Positions 1 to 8,791 are shown, counted from the stretch's first letter. The stretch: DNA of 64,000 nt from Pseudomonas anguilliseptica (GCF_021375795.1 NZ_JAEIOI010000001.1:930001-994000); one strand, 5' to 3'. The notes: generated by a model from the letters alone, not told the origin. Translations and numbers: made by a program.

Positions 1-717
1 GCTGACCACGCTGATCAGGCCGTCGCCATGGTAGAGCTGTAACAGATGGGTGGCGGCGTCGCTGTTGGCCCAGGCGTGGGCGCGGTTTTCGGAGTCGTAG
101 AGGTGGAAGTCGGTGTCGAAGTTGAAGTAGGCCGGCGCCTCTTCATTTTCCAGGTACAGCTGGGTCAGCTCCGGGTAGGCGTTGTCTGAGCCTGTGGTTG
201 CCTCTGCCGTAGCCTCTGGTTCGGTTTGTGGCTCCGCGTCGGTCGTGTCTTCTGCAGAGGCGTCTTCTTCCGCTGCTTCGCTGGCGTCTTCGTCGAGTTC
301 TTCGCTCTCGTATTGCTGGATGCCCAGGCTGTCGAGCAGCAGATCGCCGCTTTTGCCTTCTTCTTCATCCCACAGGCGCTCGGCAACAAACAGCAGGTGG
401 CCGCCTTTGGCGGTCCAGGCCAGCAGGCGTTCGGCCTGTTTGGGCGTCATGCGGTTGCGGTCACCGAGTAGCAGCAGGGTTTGTCCGGCGCTCGGTAGGT
501 CCTTCATGACCTCCAGGCCATCGGCGCGTTGCACCTGCAGGCCCTGTTTGCGCAGGAAATGTTCGGCAGCCAGATAAGGGTTGGCCCGGGCCTCGGGTGC
601 GGGGCCATGCTCGAGTGTTTCCTCATAGGGCGTGAGTTTACCCAGCAGGTAGATGCCGAGCAGGCCGAGTAGCAACAGCAGGCCGGCACCGAGAAGGAAC
701 TGGAAACGCCGGTTCAT
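1..717 (-). CDS. DUF4350 domain-containing membrane protein (partial, C-terminus outside window)
   Basis: The start codon is at 717 and the frame runs off the left edge, so only the first 239 codons are present. An N-terminal membrane segment at about residues 5-23 is followed by a soluble domain of DUF4350 type, with a LLLLGDRNRMT-like strand and an LLFVAERLWDEEEG stretch. Residues about 137-178 form a very acidic Ala/Glu/Asp/Thr-rich insert, which looks like a flexible linker. The ATG overlaps the stop of the upstream DUF4129 gene (ATGA), so the two are translationally coupled. Such proteins accompany MoxR ATPase and DUF58 genes, which would be expected further left. The biochemical role is unknown. 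Confidence 0.85.
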   Translation of the reverse strand, partial: MNRRFQFLLGAGLLLLLGLLGIYLLGKLTPYEETLEHGPAPEARANPYLAAEHFLRKQGLQVQRADGLEVMKDLPSAGQTLLLLGDRNRMTPKQAERLLAWTAKGGHLLFVAERLWDEEEGKSGDLLLDSLGIQQYESEELDEDASEAAEEDASAEDTTDAEPQTEPEATAEATTGSDNAYPELTQLYLENEEAPAYFNFDTDFHLYDSENRAHAWANSDAATHLLQLYHGDGLISVVS

Positions 718-2291
718 GCCTGCGCTCCCTGTTCGAACAGGCGTCGCCAGGCATTGCACAGGCCCTGTTTAAGTGCCGCTGGTGGCAGTCGATGGCCGTA
801 GGCGAGGTTCTGCCAGTGGCGGGTCAGGGCCTGGCTGAAGTGACTGAGGTCTTTCTGCTGCAACGCCTGCACCAGTTGCAGCACTTCGGCTTCGGTGTGC
901 GAGCTTTTCAGCGGCAGGCGCTGTTCGTGCAGCATGCGACTGAGCAGGGCGCGGTAAAGCAAGCCGAGGGCTGCGCGTGGCTGCTCATCCCAAAGCCGCT
1001 CAACCTCGCCGGGAATATCCGCTGGCAGGCTTTGTGGCGCCACTTCCAGGCCGAACAGTTGTTCAGGTGGCTGATAGGTGCGCCCCTGCGGCAAACGTAA
1101 GCGTCCAGCAAAGGCATTCAGCCAGTCGCGGTAACGCCACAGTAACCAGGCGATCAGGCTGAACAGTAGTGCCCACAGCAGCACCTCGAAGAACAGTGCC
1201 ACAGCATCGACGCTCTTCCAGAACTCGGTGAGTTTGAAGAACTTTTCCAGCAGTTCGAGCAGGGCCTTGGCGTCTTCCTCGCTCGGCTCCTTGGGTTCTT
1301 CGCCGAAGCGCCAGCGAGTGACGGTTTCGCGGTGCTCGAAGGGCGGTTGATCGAGCAGTTGGCCAATGCTCTTTTGCGCTTCGGCACTGTTCAGCGGTTG
1401 TTTGAGCAGGCGTTCTGCTTGCGGTCCTATGGGGTCTTCAACCGGCAGCGGGCAGCTGTTTACGGATGTGGCTGCCATGGCGCTGCTTGGCATCTGCATT
1501 AGCAGAACGCCGCAGCCCAGTAGCAGGGCATAGGCTACGCCCGTCAGGCGCTGGCGTAGCTGACGGAAGACCAGTTCGATGTCCCAGGCTTCCAGAGCGG
1601 TGCGGCGATTCAGGTAAAGGGTAAAGCCGCAGGCGACGTAGATCGGTTCCCAGAGAATCAGCAGCAGAACGTAGGTCAGGTTGGACAGGTGCTCCAGCCA
1701 CAGCCATTCGCCCGACGCTGCATTCACCAAGCTGTCCCAGCTCCAGTCCAGTTCCATCTGTGCCGGCAGGAGCATGTAGAAGAAGCTGATGATGCCGAAC
1801 CACAGCGCCATTTCCAGGTGTACGCCGACGATGGTGAGCCAGCTGGCTCCGCCGGCATCGCGTTGGCCGAGGACGATCAGGCGTTGGCTGCGCGCCTTGC
1901 CGGACAGTCCTTCCAGCTGCATCACCGGTAGGTCGAAGCTGCGTGTGGGGCTCAATCGGCGCCAGGTCAGGCTGGCCAGCAGTTGCGGTTTGAGCAGGCC
2001 GGGCAGGGCTTTTAGCGCCTGCTTGAGGCTCGGTGTGGCGCCGAACAGGGCATGCGAGAGGATATACAGCGGCAGGCGCTCAAAGGCCGGTTTCAGCCAC
2101 CAGAAAATCAGCACGGCGATGCTTGGGTAATCCCACAGCAGCAGGCATAGCAGGGCAAAGACCGGCACCGTTACCAGCGCCCAGCTGAGCATCAACAGGC
2201 CGGCATGCTGCTTGGCGAGCAAGACGCCGAGATCCATCGCTTCCCAGGCACTACGCGGGCGTATGGCCACGCTGGCATCAGTCAGGCGCAT
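714..2291 (-). CDS. DUF4129 domain-containing membrane protein
   Basis: The protein has 525 aa. I start it at the ATG at 2291 because the frame upstream lies inside the spoIIM-like gene. The first half holds several hydrophobic segments separated by loops. A second soluble stretch of about residues 285-365 is rich in Glu and Lys. One more membrane helix (about 370-395) precedes a C-terminal DUF4129-type domain with the hallmark RALLGLLYRALLSRM-like helix and a TEAEVL turn. The start overlaps the upstream stop by 14 bases and the stop overlaps the DUF4350 start, giving a tightly coupled operon. In MoxR clusters such proteins are thought to assist envelope or surface-protein assembly; that role is inferred from context. 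Confidence 0.85.
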   Translation of the reverse strand: MRLTDASVAIRPRSAWEAMDLGVLLAKQHAGLLMLSWALVTVPVFALLCLLLWDYPSIAVLIFWWLKPAFERLPLYILSHALFGATPSLKQALKALPGLLKPQLLASLTWRRLSPTRSFDLPVMQLEGLSGKARSQRLIVLGQRDAGGASWLTIVGVHLEMALWFGIISFFYMLLPAQMELDWSWDSLVNAASGEWLWLEHLSNLTYVLLLILWEPIYVACGFTLYLNRRTALEAWDIELVFRQLRQRLTGVAYALLLGCGVLLMQMPSSAMAATSVNSCPLPVEDPIGPQAERLLKQPLNSAEAQKSIGQLLDQPPFEHRETVTRWRFGEEPKEPSEEDAKALLELLEKFFKLTEFWKSVDAVALFFEVLLWALLFSLIAWLLWRYRDWLNAFAGRLRLPQGRTYQPPEQLFGLEVAPQSLPADIPGEVERLWDEQPRAALGLLYRALLSRMLHEQRLPLKSSHTEAEVLQLVQALQQKDLSHFSQALTRHWQNLAYGHRLPPAALKQGLCNAWRRLFEQGAQA

Positions 2292-3258
2292 GTGCACCTC
2301 GCCCGGCCAACAGCAGATAGGCCAGTACCAGCAGCCAGAGTGCCGCGCCGACCGCATACTTGATGGTCGGGCTGGCCAGGCTCATGGAAGACCAGTAAGC
2401 CTCGATAAAAGCGGCCAGCAGGAGAAACACAATCACCCCGCCGATCAGCCGTACGCTGCTGCCCGCCGCTACCCGCAGGGCTTCACCGCGTGGTAGGCGT
2501 CCCGGTACCAGCAGTGCCCAGCCGAGCTTGAGACCGGCGGCACCGGCCAGGGCAATGGCGGTGAGTTCAAATGCGCCATGACCGACGACGAACGACCAGA
2601 AGGTTTCGCCATAACCGATCTGCGTTAGGTGGCCGGCCACCGCGCCAATCATCAGGCCGTTGAACAGCAGGTAGAACAGGCTGCCCAGGCCAAACAGCAA
2701 GCCGCTGGCAAAGGTCTGAAAAGCAATGCCGATGTTGTTCATGATGTAGTAGCCGAACATCATCCAGTCATCACCGGAGTCGCGCTCGCTGAAGCGGCCG
2801 ATGCGCCTGGCGTCGGGGTCATACATCTTTTCCATCTCGGCCACCTGATCGGGCGCCATTACGCCGTAGACCAGGTCGGGGAAGTGATACACCAGCGTGC
2901 CCATCAGCAGCAGGCTGCCGAAAAACAACAGGCTGGCGGTGAAGACAAAGCGCCATTCGGCGCGAACCAGGCGTGGGAAACCGGCCAGGATAAACCCGAG
3001 CAGCTGTGCCCCCAGCGGGCTGCGGTGGCGATAGAACTGCTGATGGCCACGCATGGCCAGTTGTTGCAACTGCTCGATCAGATGGCTGCTGTAACCGCGG
3101 CTCTGCGCCAGTGCCAGGTGTTGGCACAAGCGCCGGTAAGAGGCAGCAAAACCTTTGCACTGCTGGCTGTCGGCCTTGCCGCGCTCAAGGCTTTCGAGCT
3201 GGCTGGCAAAGGCTTGCCATTCGGCTTGGTGCTGGTGCTCAAACAGGCTCTGTTTCAT
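2278..3258 (-). CDS. SpoIIM-like (stage II sporulation protein M family) membrane protein
   Basis: The protein has 326 aa. A soluble N-terminal region of about 100 residues (starting MKQSLFEHQHQAEW) is followed by about five membrane helices that fit the SpoIIM/DUF95 family, including a conserved FGLGSLFYLLFNGLMIG-type segment and a GHGAFELTAIALAGAAGLKLGW motif. In Bacillus, SpoIIM takes part in peptidoglycan remodelling during engulfment. This organism does not sporulate, and the gram-negative paralogues are linked to MoxR/DUF58 clusters without a proven function. The start overlaps the RDD gene stop (ATGA), so it belongs to the same transcript. Confidence 0.88.
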   Translation of the reverse strand: MKQSLFEHQHQAEWQAFASQLESLERGKADSQQCKGFAASYRRLCQHLALAQSRGYSSHLIEQLQQLAMRGHQQFYRHRSPLGAQLLGFILAGFPRLVRAEWRFVFTASLLFFGSLLLMGTLVYHFPDLVYGVMAPDQVAEMEKMYDPDARRIGRFSERDSGDDWMMFGYYIMNNIGIAFQTFASGLLFGLGSLFYLLFNGLMIGAVAGHLTQIGYGETFWSFVVGHGAFELTAIALAGAAGLKLGWALLVPGRLPRGEALRVAAGSSVRLIGGVIVFLLLAAFIEAYWSSMSLASPTIKYAVGAALWLLVLAYLLLAGRGAHAPD

Positions 3259-3977
3259 GTCGGCCCCAACAAGCCACGGGCGATGCCGTTGATCTGTTGT
3301 TCGGCCTGTGCGGCAGGCACCTGCAGAGGTTCTGCAAGGATGCTCGCCAGTTCCTGGCGACGTGCAGTGGACAGGCTTTGTGCGCGCTCGGCAAAACCAA
3401 GCAGGGCGCGTTGTTCATTAAGACTCAGGCTGAACGGTGCCCGCAGGGCGTCTGCCGGCGGCAGTTCGGGAGCGGCTGGCGTGCTGTCGCGGTAGACCAC
3501 CAAGGTGCCGGCGGCGATATCGCCCAGGCGTTTGAATGCTGGGTGATTCAGACAGCTGAGAATTCCCAGGGTGTAACCAAAAGGCAGGATGTCGACGAAG
3601 CGCAGCAGGTTGCGGGTCAATGAAGCAGCCCAACCCACTGGTGTGCCATCGTCATGCACTACCCGCAGTCCCATCATCTGCTTGCCGGGCGAACGGCCCT
3701 GGTTGAGCACCTCAAACAACACCATGTACCACCAGGTCACCAGGAACAGCAGGATGGTACCCAGACCCATGCCGAATTGGCCGAGTAGCGCCAGTACTGT
3801 GAACAGCGCACCTAGCAGCGCACCGCGAATCAGCAGGTCGATGGCGAAAGCCAGGGCGCGTGGCACTACGCCTGCCGGACGCAGGATCAGGTCGATGCCT
3901 TCCGGTGTTTCCACCTGATAACGGGTATCCAGCAGCGGGCGGGCAGCGGCTGAATCGGGGGTTGGCGTGAGCGGCAT
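3255..3977 (-). CDS. RDD family membrane protein
   Basis: The protein has 240 aa. The RDD-family signature is clear: after a beta-rich N-terminus (ETPEGIDLILRPAG) come R-A-(L)-A-F-A-I-D-L in the first helix, a VLNQGRSPGKQMMGLRVV motif between helices, and a VDILPFGYTLG segment. About four membrane helices lie within residues 40-170, followed by a cytoplasmic C-terminal tail. It is the first gene of the ATGA-coupled set running toward position 1. RDD proteins are small multi-helix membrane proteins; some act in ion transport, but no substrate can be read from this sequence. Confidence 0.9.
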   Translation of the reverse strand: MPLTPTPDSAAARPLLDTRYQVETPEGIDLILRPAGVVPRALAFAIDLLIRGALLGALFTVLALLGQFGMGLGTILLFLVTWWYMVLFEVLNQGRSPGKQMMGLRVVHDDGTPVGWAASLTRNLLRFVDILPFGYTLGILSCLNHPAFKRLGDIAAGTLVVYRDSTPAAPELPPADALRAPFSLSLNEQRALLGFAERAQSLSTARRQELASILAEPLQVPAAQAEQQINGIARGLLGPT

Positions 3978-4070
3978 CGGCAGACTGCGTCGAGGAAAGC
4001 CCGATGCTAGCCAGCAGCAGGCAGGGAAGCAACCGGCTCAATCGCTTGAGCCGGTAAGCACGGCGTTAAT

Positions 4071-4832
4071 TTATTGCGGTACCGGTAGTACGCCGAAGAT
4101 GGTGCGATAGAGCACACCGATAGCAATGGTGAACAACGGGATGGTCCAGACCAGGCCGATGCCCAGCGGGATGGCGCTGATACCAGTGATCAGGCCAAGC
4201 AGCAGAAACAGGCCGAAGACCTTGAACCAGTGTTGGCTAATCGCCTTGCGCGAGGCTTCCAGGGCTTGCCAGGGGCTAAGACCGCGCTCGACCACCAGAG
4301 GAATGGCCAGCATGTAGGCGATGGCCAGATACAGGCCGGGGATGATCAGCAGGATCATGCCGAGGTAGATCAACACCATGCTGATAATGGCGGTGATCAC
4401 CAGCGGTACAGTGCGGCCGAAGTGGCTGAAGATGTCGTTGAAACTGATCGGCTGGTCGGCGGCGCGACGGATGCCGACCATGTTGATCCCGGCCATAAAG
4501 GGGTAGGCCAGCGCCGAGGCGAAAATGCCGACGACCATCTCGACCACGACACTCAGCATTGGGCTGTCACTGACCATGCCCAGGATGCCGAAGAAGCCAC
4601 CAATCAGAAAGGATGCTACGAGGAGTACAGCGTAGAACACCAGAAAGCCACCGATGATGATGCCCTTGGTGCCTTTTACCCGTTGCCAGGCTTCGCTGAG
4701 CAGGTCACTGATGGTGAAGTCGTAACCGCGACTCAGGGCTTCCTCAATGCTTGGTACCTGACTATCGCGGGGCGTTTCCTGCAAGGCACTGGCGGGGGCG
4801 GCATAGGGGTTGCTGGAGCTGATATCACTCAT
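4071..4832 (-). CDS. Four-helix membrane protein with SNPYAAP N-terminal motif (hypothetical)
   Basis: The protein has 253 aa from the ATG at 4832; the upstream in-frame extension lacks support. The N-terminus carries an SNPYAAPAS motif, common to small families of bacterial membrane proteins with a cytosolic tail. Hydrophobic stretches follow: IIIGGFLVFYAVLL, a MVVGIFASALAYPF segment, a long LVITAIISMVLIYLGMILLIIPGLYLAIAYML stretch described here only by its position at about residues 140-178, and a C-terminal FGLFLLLGLITGI region. It resembles the BPSS1780/DUF975-like membrane proteins. It is separated from the RDD gene by about 95 bases and may be transcribed with it. Function unknown. Confidence 0.8.
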   Translation of the reverse strand: MSDISSSNPYAAPASALQETPRDSQVPSIEEALSRGYDFTISDLLSEAWQRVKGTKGIIIGGFLVFYAVLLVASFLIGGFFGILGMVSDSPMLSVVVEMVVGIFASALAYPFMAGINMVGIRRAADQPISFNDIFSHFGRTVPLVITAIISMVLIYLGMILLIIPGLYLAIAYMLAIPLVVERGLSPWQALEASRKAISQHWFKVFGLFLLLGLITGISAIPLGIGLVWTIPLFTIAIGVLYRTIFGVLPVPQ

Positions 4833-5005
4833 GGGGCGTCCTTGATCATGGAGTGGTGGCTGACGTTGCACACTTTAGTCGGCGGCCAGACGCCCGACAA
4901 GGCGCGCCGGGTGCTGCGGGCGTGAGCTGGTGCAAGGTTCTGCGTTTGAATGTGCGGCAGCAGCAGGGTGTTAGACTGCCAGCGCCCCAGCATCAGGATG
5001 CCACT

Positions 5006-6436
5006 GTGACTTCCAGCCTTTTTTGGTACGACTACGAAACCACAGGTATTGACCCGCGCCGCGACCGCCCGCTGCAGGTTGCCGGAATCCGTACCGATGA
5101 ACAGCTCAATGAAATAGGCGAGCCGTTGAATATCTATTGTCAGCCCAGTGACGACATCCTGCCGCATCCGGCTGCGTGTCTGGTGACTGGCATTACCCCG
5201 AGCATCCTGGCGCAGCGTGGGCTGGATGAGGCCGAATTTATGAGCCGCGTGCATGCCGAGCTGTCGCAGCCAGGCACATGTGGAGTGGGCTACAACAGCC
5301 TGCGTTTCGACGATGAAGTGACGCGCTACAGCCTGTACCGTAACTTCTATGACCCCTATGCCCGTGAGTGGCAAGGGGGCAACAGCCGTTGGGATCTGAT
5401 TGATCTGGTGCGTACGGCTTATGCATTACGTCCGGAAGGCATCGTTTGGCCTGAAGAGGACGGGCGGGTGACGCTCAAGCTGGAACGCCTGACCGCTGCC
5501 AATGGTATTGAGCATGGCCAGGCCCACGATGCGTTATCCGATGTGCGGGCGACCATTGCTCTGGCGCGCTTGCTGCGTAGTAAACAACCCAAGCTGTACG
5601 ACTACTTGTATCAACTGCGCAGCAAGCAGCGCGTGCAGGATCAAATACGCTTGTTGCAGCCACTGGTACATATCTCCGGGCGTTACGCCGGCGCGCGTCA
5701 CTACCTGGCGGTGGTTTTGCCCCTGGCCTGGCACCCGCGCAATCGTAATGCACTGATTGTCTGTGATCTGCAGGCCGACTGCGCACCGTTACTCAATGAG
5801 TCCGCCGAAACGTTGCGTACGCGCCTTTACACACGCCGCGAACAGTTGGCTGAGGGTGAATTACCAGTGCCGCTGAAGTTGCTGCATATCAACCGCTGTC
5901 CGGTTGTGGCGCCCATGAATGTATTGCGTGTGCAGGATATTCAGCGGCTGCAACTGGATCTTCCTGCGTATCAGGCGCAGGCCGAGCAGTTACAGGTTAA
6001 TGCGGCGGTTTGGCAGAACAAACTGGTGCAGGTATATGGCGAAGAACAATTCGCGCCGAACGAAGATCCTGAGCAGCAGTTGTACGATGGTTTTATTGGT
6101 GACCGTGACCGGCGTTTGTGCGAACAGGTGCGGCGTGCCGAGCCACAGCGTCTGGCTGATGCAGCCTGGGCATTTGATGATGGGCGTTTGCCTGAGTTGC
6201 TGTTTCGTTACCGTGCGCGCAACTTTCCCGCGACCTTGAATGCTGATGAGCAGCAGCGTTGGAGAACATTTTGCCAACAGCGCCTGAGTCATCCGCACTA
6301 TGGTGCACCCAATACCCTTGAACAATTTGAGCAAGCGCTGGTTGATGCGCTGGCCGGAGTGGATGCCGCGCAGCATGCAGTATTACTGGAGTGGCGTGAA
6401 TATGCCGAGCGCCTGCGCCAGCAATATGCCCTCTGA
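5006..6436 (+). CDS. sbcB: Exodeoxyribonuclease I
   Basis: The enzyme degrades single-stranded DNA 3' to 5' in recombination and mismatch repair. I chose the GTG at 5006, giving 476 aa (E. coli SbcB has 475); the open frame extends upstream only as non-conserved sequence, and an AGGA lies ahead of the GTG. The DEDDh exonuclease begins at once: FWYDYETTGIDPRRDRPLQ carries the first Asp/Glu pair. GYNSLRFDDE and the EHGQAHDALSDVRATIALARLL segment carry the remaining metal and catalytic residues. The SH3-like and C-terminal helical regions follow, with no interruption. It diverges from the membrane gene at 4832 and converges on mvaT with a shared terminator. Confidence 0.96.
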   Translation: MTSSLFWYDYETTGIDPRRDRPLQVAGIRTDEQLNEIGEPLNIYCQPSDDILPHPAACLVTGITPSILAQRGLDEAEFMSRVHAELSQPGTCGVGYNSLRFDDEVTRYSLYRNFYDPYAREWQGGNSRWDLIDLVRTAYALRPEGIVWPEEDGRVTLKLERLTAANGIEHGQAHDALSDVRATIALARLLRSKQPKLYDYLYQLRSKQRVQDQIRLLQPLVHISGRYAGARHYLAVVLPLAWHPRNRNALIVCDLQADCAPLLNESAETLRTRLYTRREQLAEGELPVPLKLLHINRCPVVAPMNVLRVQDIQRLQLDLPAYQAQAEQLQVNAAVWQNKLVQVYGEEQFAPNEDPEQQLYDGFIGDRDRRLCEQVRRAEPQRLADAAWAFDDGRLPELLFRYRARNFPATLNADEQQRWRTFCQQRLSHPHYGAPNTLEQFEQALVDALAGVDAAQHAVLLEWREYAERLRQQYAL

Positions 6437-6539
6437 TATGTAAGGGTAATAGTGCGCTATTGCTATGCGATGTGCCTGGGCCGATAACAGTGCATGTATA
6501 GCGTGGCGCGAAGAGCGGCTGCCATGAATGGCCGATCAT

Positions 6540-6568
6540 AAAAAACGCCAGCAAAGCTGGCGTTTTTA
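6540..6568. terminator. Bidirectional intrinsic terminator between sbcB and mvaT
   Basis: A perfect 12-bp stem (6541-6552 with 6556-6567) closes an AAA loop. The stem ends are A5 on the left and T5 on the right, so transcripts from either strand end in a U-tract. This fits the convergent sbcB and mvaT genes. Confidence 0.9.
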
Positions 6569-6594
6569 GGTGTGGCAAATGTGGCGTGTGCGGC

Positions 6595-6969
6595 TTAGCC
6601 CAGCAGGGTAGCCCAGCCTTCAACAACGTCACCGCCCCACTTGGCTTTCCACTCTTTCAGCGTTTTGTGGTTGCCGCCTTTGGTTTCGATAACTTCGCCA
6701 GTGTTCGGATTTTTATACTGCTTAACTTTGCGGGCACGCTTGCTGCCAGCAGGTTTGGCGGCACGAGTGGCTTTGCTGCTTTTGGCTTCTGGGTCAAACA
6801 TGGCAATGATGTCGCGCAGGGACTTCTGATATTCGCCCATCAGTGCGCGCAGTTTGCCTTCGAACTCCAGTTCTTTTTTCAGCTTGTCGTCTTGCGACAG
6901 ATTTTTCAGGCGCTCTTGCAGCTCTTTGATGGCTTCTTCGGTGGCGCGGTATTCGTTGATCAACGACAT
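6595..6969 (-). CDS. mvaT: MvaT, H-NS-family xenogeneic silencer
   Basis: The protein has 124 aa from the ATG at 6969, the usual length for Pseudomonas MvaT. Residues 1-60 are a coiled coil for dimerisation and oligomerisation (SLINEYRATEEAIKELQERL). A short basic linker follows (about 62-82, with SKRARKVK), then the C-terminal DNA-binding domain with YKNPNTGEVIETKGGN and TLKEWKAKWG. MvaT coats AT-rich DNA and represses horizontally acquired and virulence genes. The 303-base gap to purU is the natural place for its promoter, and MvaT proteins often autoregulate, but no specific site can be assigned here. Confidence 0.97.
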   Translation of the reverse strand: MSLINEYRATEEAIKELQERLKNLSQDDKLKKELEFEGKLRALMGEYQKSLRDIIAMFDPEAKSSKATRAAKPAGSKRARKVKQYKNPNTGEVIETKGGNHKTLKEWKAKWGGDVVEGWATLLG

Positions 6970-7272
6970 GTGAGTTACCTGTATTCGGGGTTGACGATAA
7001 AGTGATAGCAATAGTAGTCAGGCACTTTTCACAAGTAAACCGCTTTATCAATATTTTTCATGAATTGTATTGTTAAGTTACGCATACATACGCTGGCTTA
7101 ATTCTGGATTGCTGATTGTTACCGTCATTCGGATTAGTTTTGCGCAGACGCTTAGTTGCAGGTCTTTACATATTTTGAGCGCTGAATGGCGCTGCCACGG
7201 CCCTGGCGGGTACTGCAGTTTTTCTGCGCAGTGACTAGAATGGCCGACTTTATTTGTGTGCTGGAGCCGCTG
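6970..7272. other. Divergent intergenic region mvaT / purU
   Basis: These 303 bases hold no convincing gene. The mvaT half is AT-rich, with several T/A tracts around 7030-7080, as expected of a regulatory region bound by MvaT itself. An AGGTAA-like ribosome binding site precedes the mvaT ATG. I could not assign -35/-10 boxes with confidence. Confidence 0.6.
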
Positions 7273-8124
7273 ATGCGTACTTTTCGATTGGTCATTGCCT
7301 GTCCGGACCGGGTCGGGATCGTGGCCAAGGTCAGTAATTTTCTGGCCACTTACAACGGCTGGATTACGGAAGCGAGCCACCATTCGGATAATCAGAGTGG
7401 CTGGTTCTTTATGCGCCACGAGATTCGCGCCGATTCCTTGCCCTTTGATCTGGATGGCTTTCGCCAGGCCTTCGCGCCGATTGCTCGCGAGTTCTCCATG
7501 GAGTGGCGAGTAACCGACTCCGCGCAGAAAAAACGCGTGGTGTTGATGGCCAGTCGCGAATCACATTGCCTGGCCGATCTGTTGCACCGCTGGCACAGCG
7601 ATGAACTCGATTGCGATATCCCCTGCGTGATCTCCAACCATGATGACCTGCGCAGCATGGTCGAGTGGCATGACATCCCGTATTTCCATGTGCCGGTTGA
7701 TTCGCAGAACAAGCAGCCGGCGTTTGATGAGGTCGAGCGGCTGGTCAAGGCACACGATGCCGATGTGATTGTTCTGGCGCGTTACATGCAAATTCTCCCC
7801 GCGCAGTTGTGCGCCGAGTTTTCCCAGCGGGTGATCAACATTCACCACAGCTTCCTGCCGTCCTTCGTTGGTGCCAAGCCCTACCATCAGGCCTCGCTGC
7901 GTGGGGTCAAACTCATCGGTGCAACCTCGCACTATGTCACCGAGGAACTGGACGCCGGGCCTATCATTGAGCAGGACGTGGTACGCGTCAGTCACCGCGA
8001 CAGTATCGAGGAGATGGTGCGCCTGGGTAAGGATGTCGAGAAGATGGTGTTGTCCCGTGGTCTACGCTATCACTTGGAAGACCGAGTGCTGGTGCACGAC
8101 AACAAGACCGTAGTATTCGACTGA
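7273..8124 (+). CDS. purU: Formyltetrahydrofolate deformylase
   Basis: The enzyme hydrolyses 10-formyl-THF to formate and THF, balancing one-carbon pools. The protein has 283 aa from the ATG at 7273, matching the family length. An ACT domain occupies residues about 1-80 (RLVIACPDRVGIVAKVSNFL). A formyltransferase-like domain follows, with INIHHSFLPSF at 188-198 and the catalytic-type Asp in ELDAGP (D227). ORF extension upstream to 7186 is not conserved. Other pseudomonads keep purU beside mvaT and sbcB, supporting the call. One-carbon supply also links it functionally to the glycine cleavage operon further along. Confidence 0.96.
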   Translation: MRTFRLVIACPDRVGIVAKVSNFLATYNGWITEASHHSDNQSGWFFMRHEIRADSLPFDLDGFRQAFAPIAREFSMEWRVTDSAQKKRVVLMASRESHCLADLLHRWHSDELDCDIPCVISNHDDLRSMVEWHDIPYFHVPVDSQNKQPAFDEVERLVKAHDADVIVLARYMQILPAQLCAEFSQRVINIHHSFLPSFVGAKPYHQASLRGVKLIGATSHYVTEELDAGPIIEQDVVRVSHRDSIEEMVRLGKDVEKMVLSRGLRYHLEDRVLVHDNKTVVFD

Positions 8125-8170
8125 GGTGCAGGCTGCGGTTCGGCTCAGGACACGCCAAGAGGATTTGCCG

Positions 8171-8596
8171 ATGCTCAAGTCAATCAAGGTACGTGATTAC
8201 ATGACCCGTAACCTGGTGACCTTTCGTCCCGATATGAACCTGTTCACTGCCATCAATCGCATGCTGGAACACCGTATTTCCGGTGCGCCGGTGGTCGATG
8301 GGCAGGGCCACCTGGTGGGGTTGCTGTCGGAGGGTGATTGTTTGCGCGGCATTCTTTCCGGTGCTTATTACGAGTCGGCTGGCGGTGATGTCAGCGCTTA
8401 CATGACCAGGGATGTCGAAGTGATCTCGCCCGAAGCCGACATCATCGAGATATCCGAGCGTTTTCTGCGCGGTCGCCGCCGGCGCTTGCCGGTGGTTGAG
8501 GGCGGTCGTCTGATTGGCCAGGTCAGCCGTAGTGATGTGCTGCGAGCGGTCAAGGAGTTTGCCCAGCATGATCAGGGGCGCATGGGGCTCAATTGA
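8171..8596 (+). CDS. Tandem CBS-domain protein
   Basis: The protein has 141 aa from the ATG at 8171, preceded by an AGGA site. It consists almost entirely of two CBS motifs (about residues 8-60 and 75-128), each with the typical APVVDGQGHLVGLLSEGD or LPVVEGGRLIGQVSRSD pattern. A pair of CBS motifs forms one Bateman module that binds adenosyl ligands such as AMP, ATP or SAM. No catalytic or membrane domain is attached, so it probably senses energy state for a partner in trans. It starts 46 bases after purU and ends 18 bases before the next small gene, which suggests cotranscription. Confidence 0.88.
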   Translation: MLKSIKVRDYMTRNLVTFRPDMNLFTAINRMLEHRISGAPVVDGQGHLVGLLSEGDCLRGILSGAYYESAGGDVSAYMTRDVEVISPEADIIEISERFLRGRRRRLPVVEGGRLIGQVSRSDVLRAVKEFAQHDQGRMGLN

Positions 8597-8614
8597 TGGT
8601 TGGAGGGGTGAAGC

Positions 8615-8791
8615 ATGAGTGATCCGCACGAGCGTGGTACCGCTACGGCACCGCCGATAGTCGGCGAGGGCTGTACGCAACGTTATGATCCCCAGGCCCT
8701 GGACCCGGAAGATGGCACCGAGTTTGCCGATGCTGCCGAGTTATGGCGTCAGTTGCAGCAAACACCGGCGGCAACCGATCCACAGAAATGA
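8615..8791 (+). CDS. Small 58-aa hypothetical protein
   Basis: The ATG at 8615 is preceded by a strong GGAGGGG site and opens a 58-codon frame (MSDPHERGTATAPPIVGEG...). It is acidic at the centre (DPQALDPEDGTEFADAAELW) and has no membrane segment. A good intrinsic terminator follows directly after its stop. Position (18 bases after the CBS gene), ribosome binding site and terminator all support a real gene. I do not recognise the family; it may work with the CBS protein. Confidence 0.68.
   Translation: MSDPHERGTATAPPIVGEGCTQRYDPQALDPEDGTEFADAAELWRQLQQTPAATDPQK

Noticed and set aside
2629-3623. Long plus-strand open frames opposite the SpoIIM and RDD genes
   Set aside because: They mirror the codon bias of the real minus-strand genes and show no family features.
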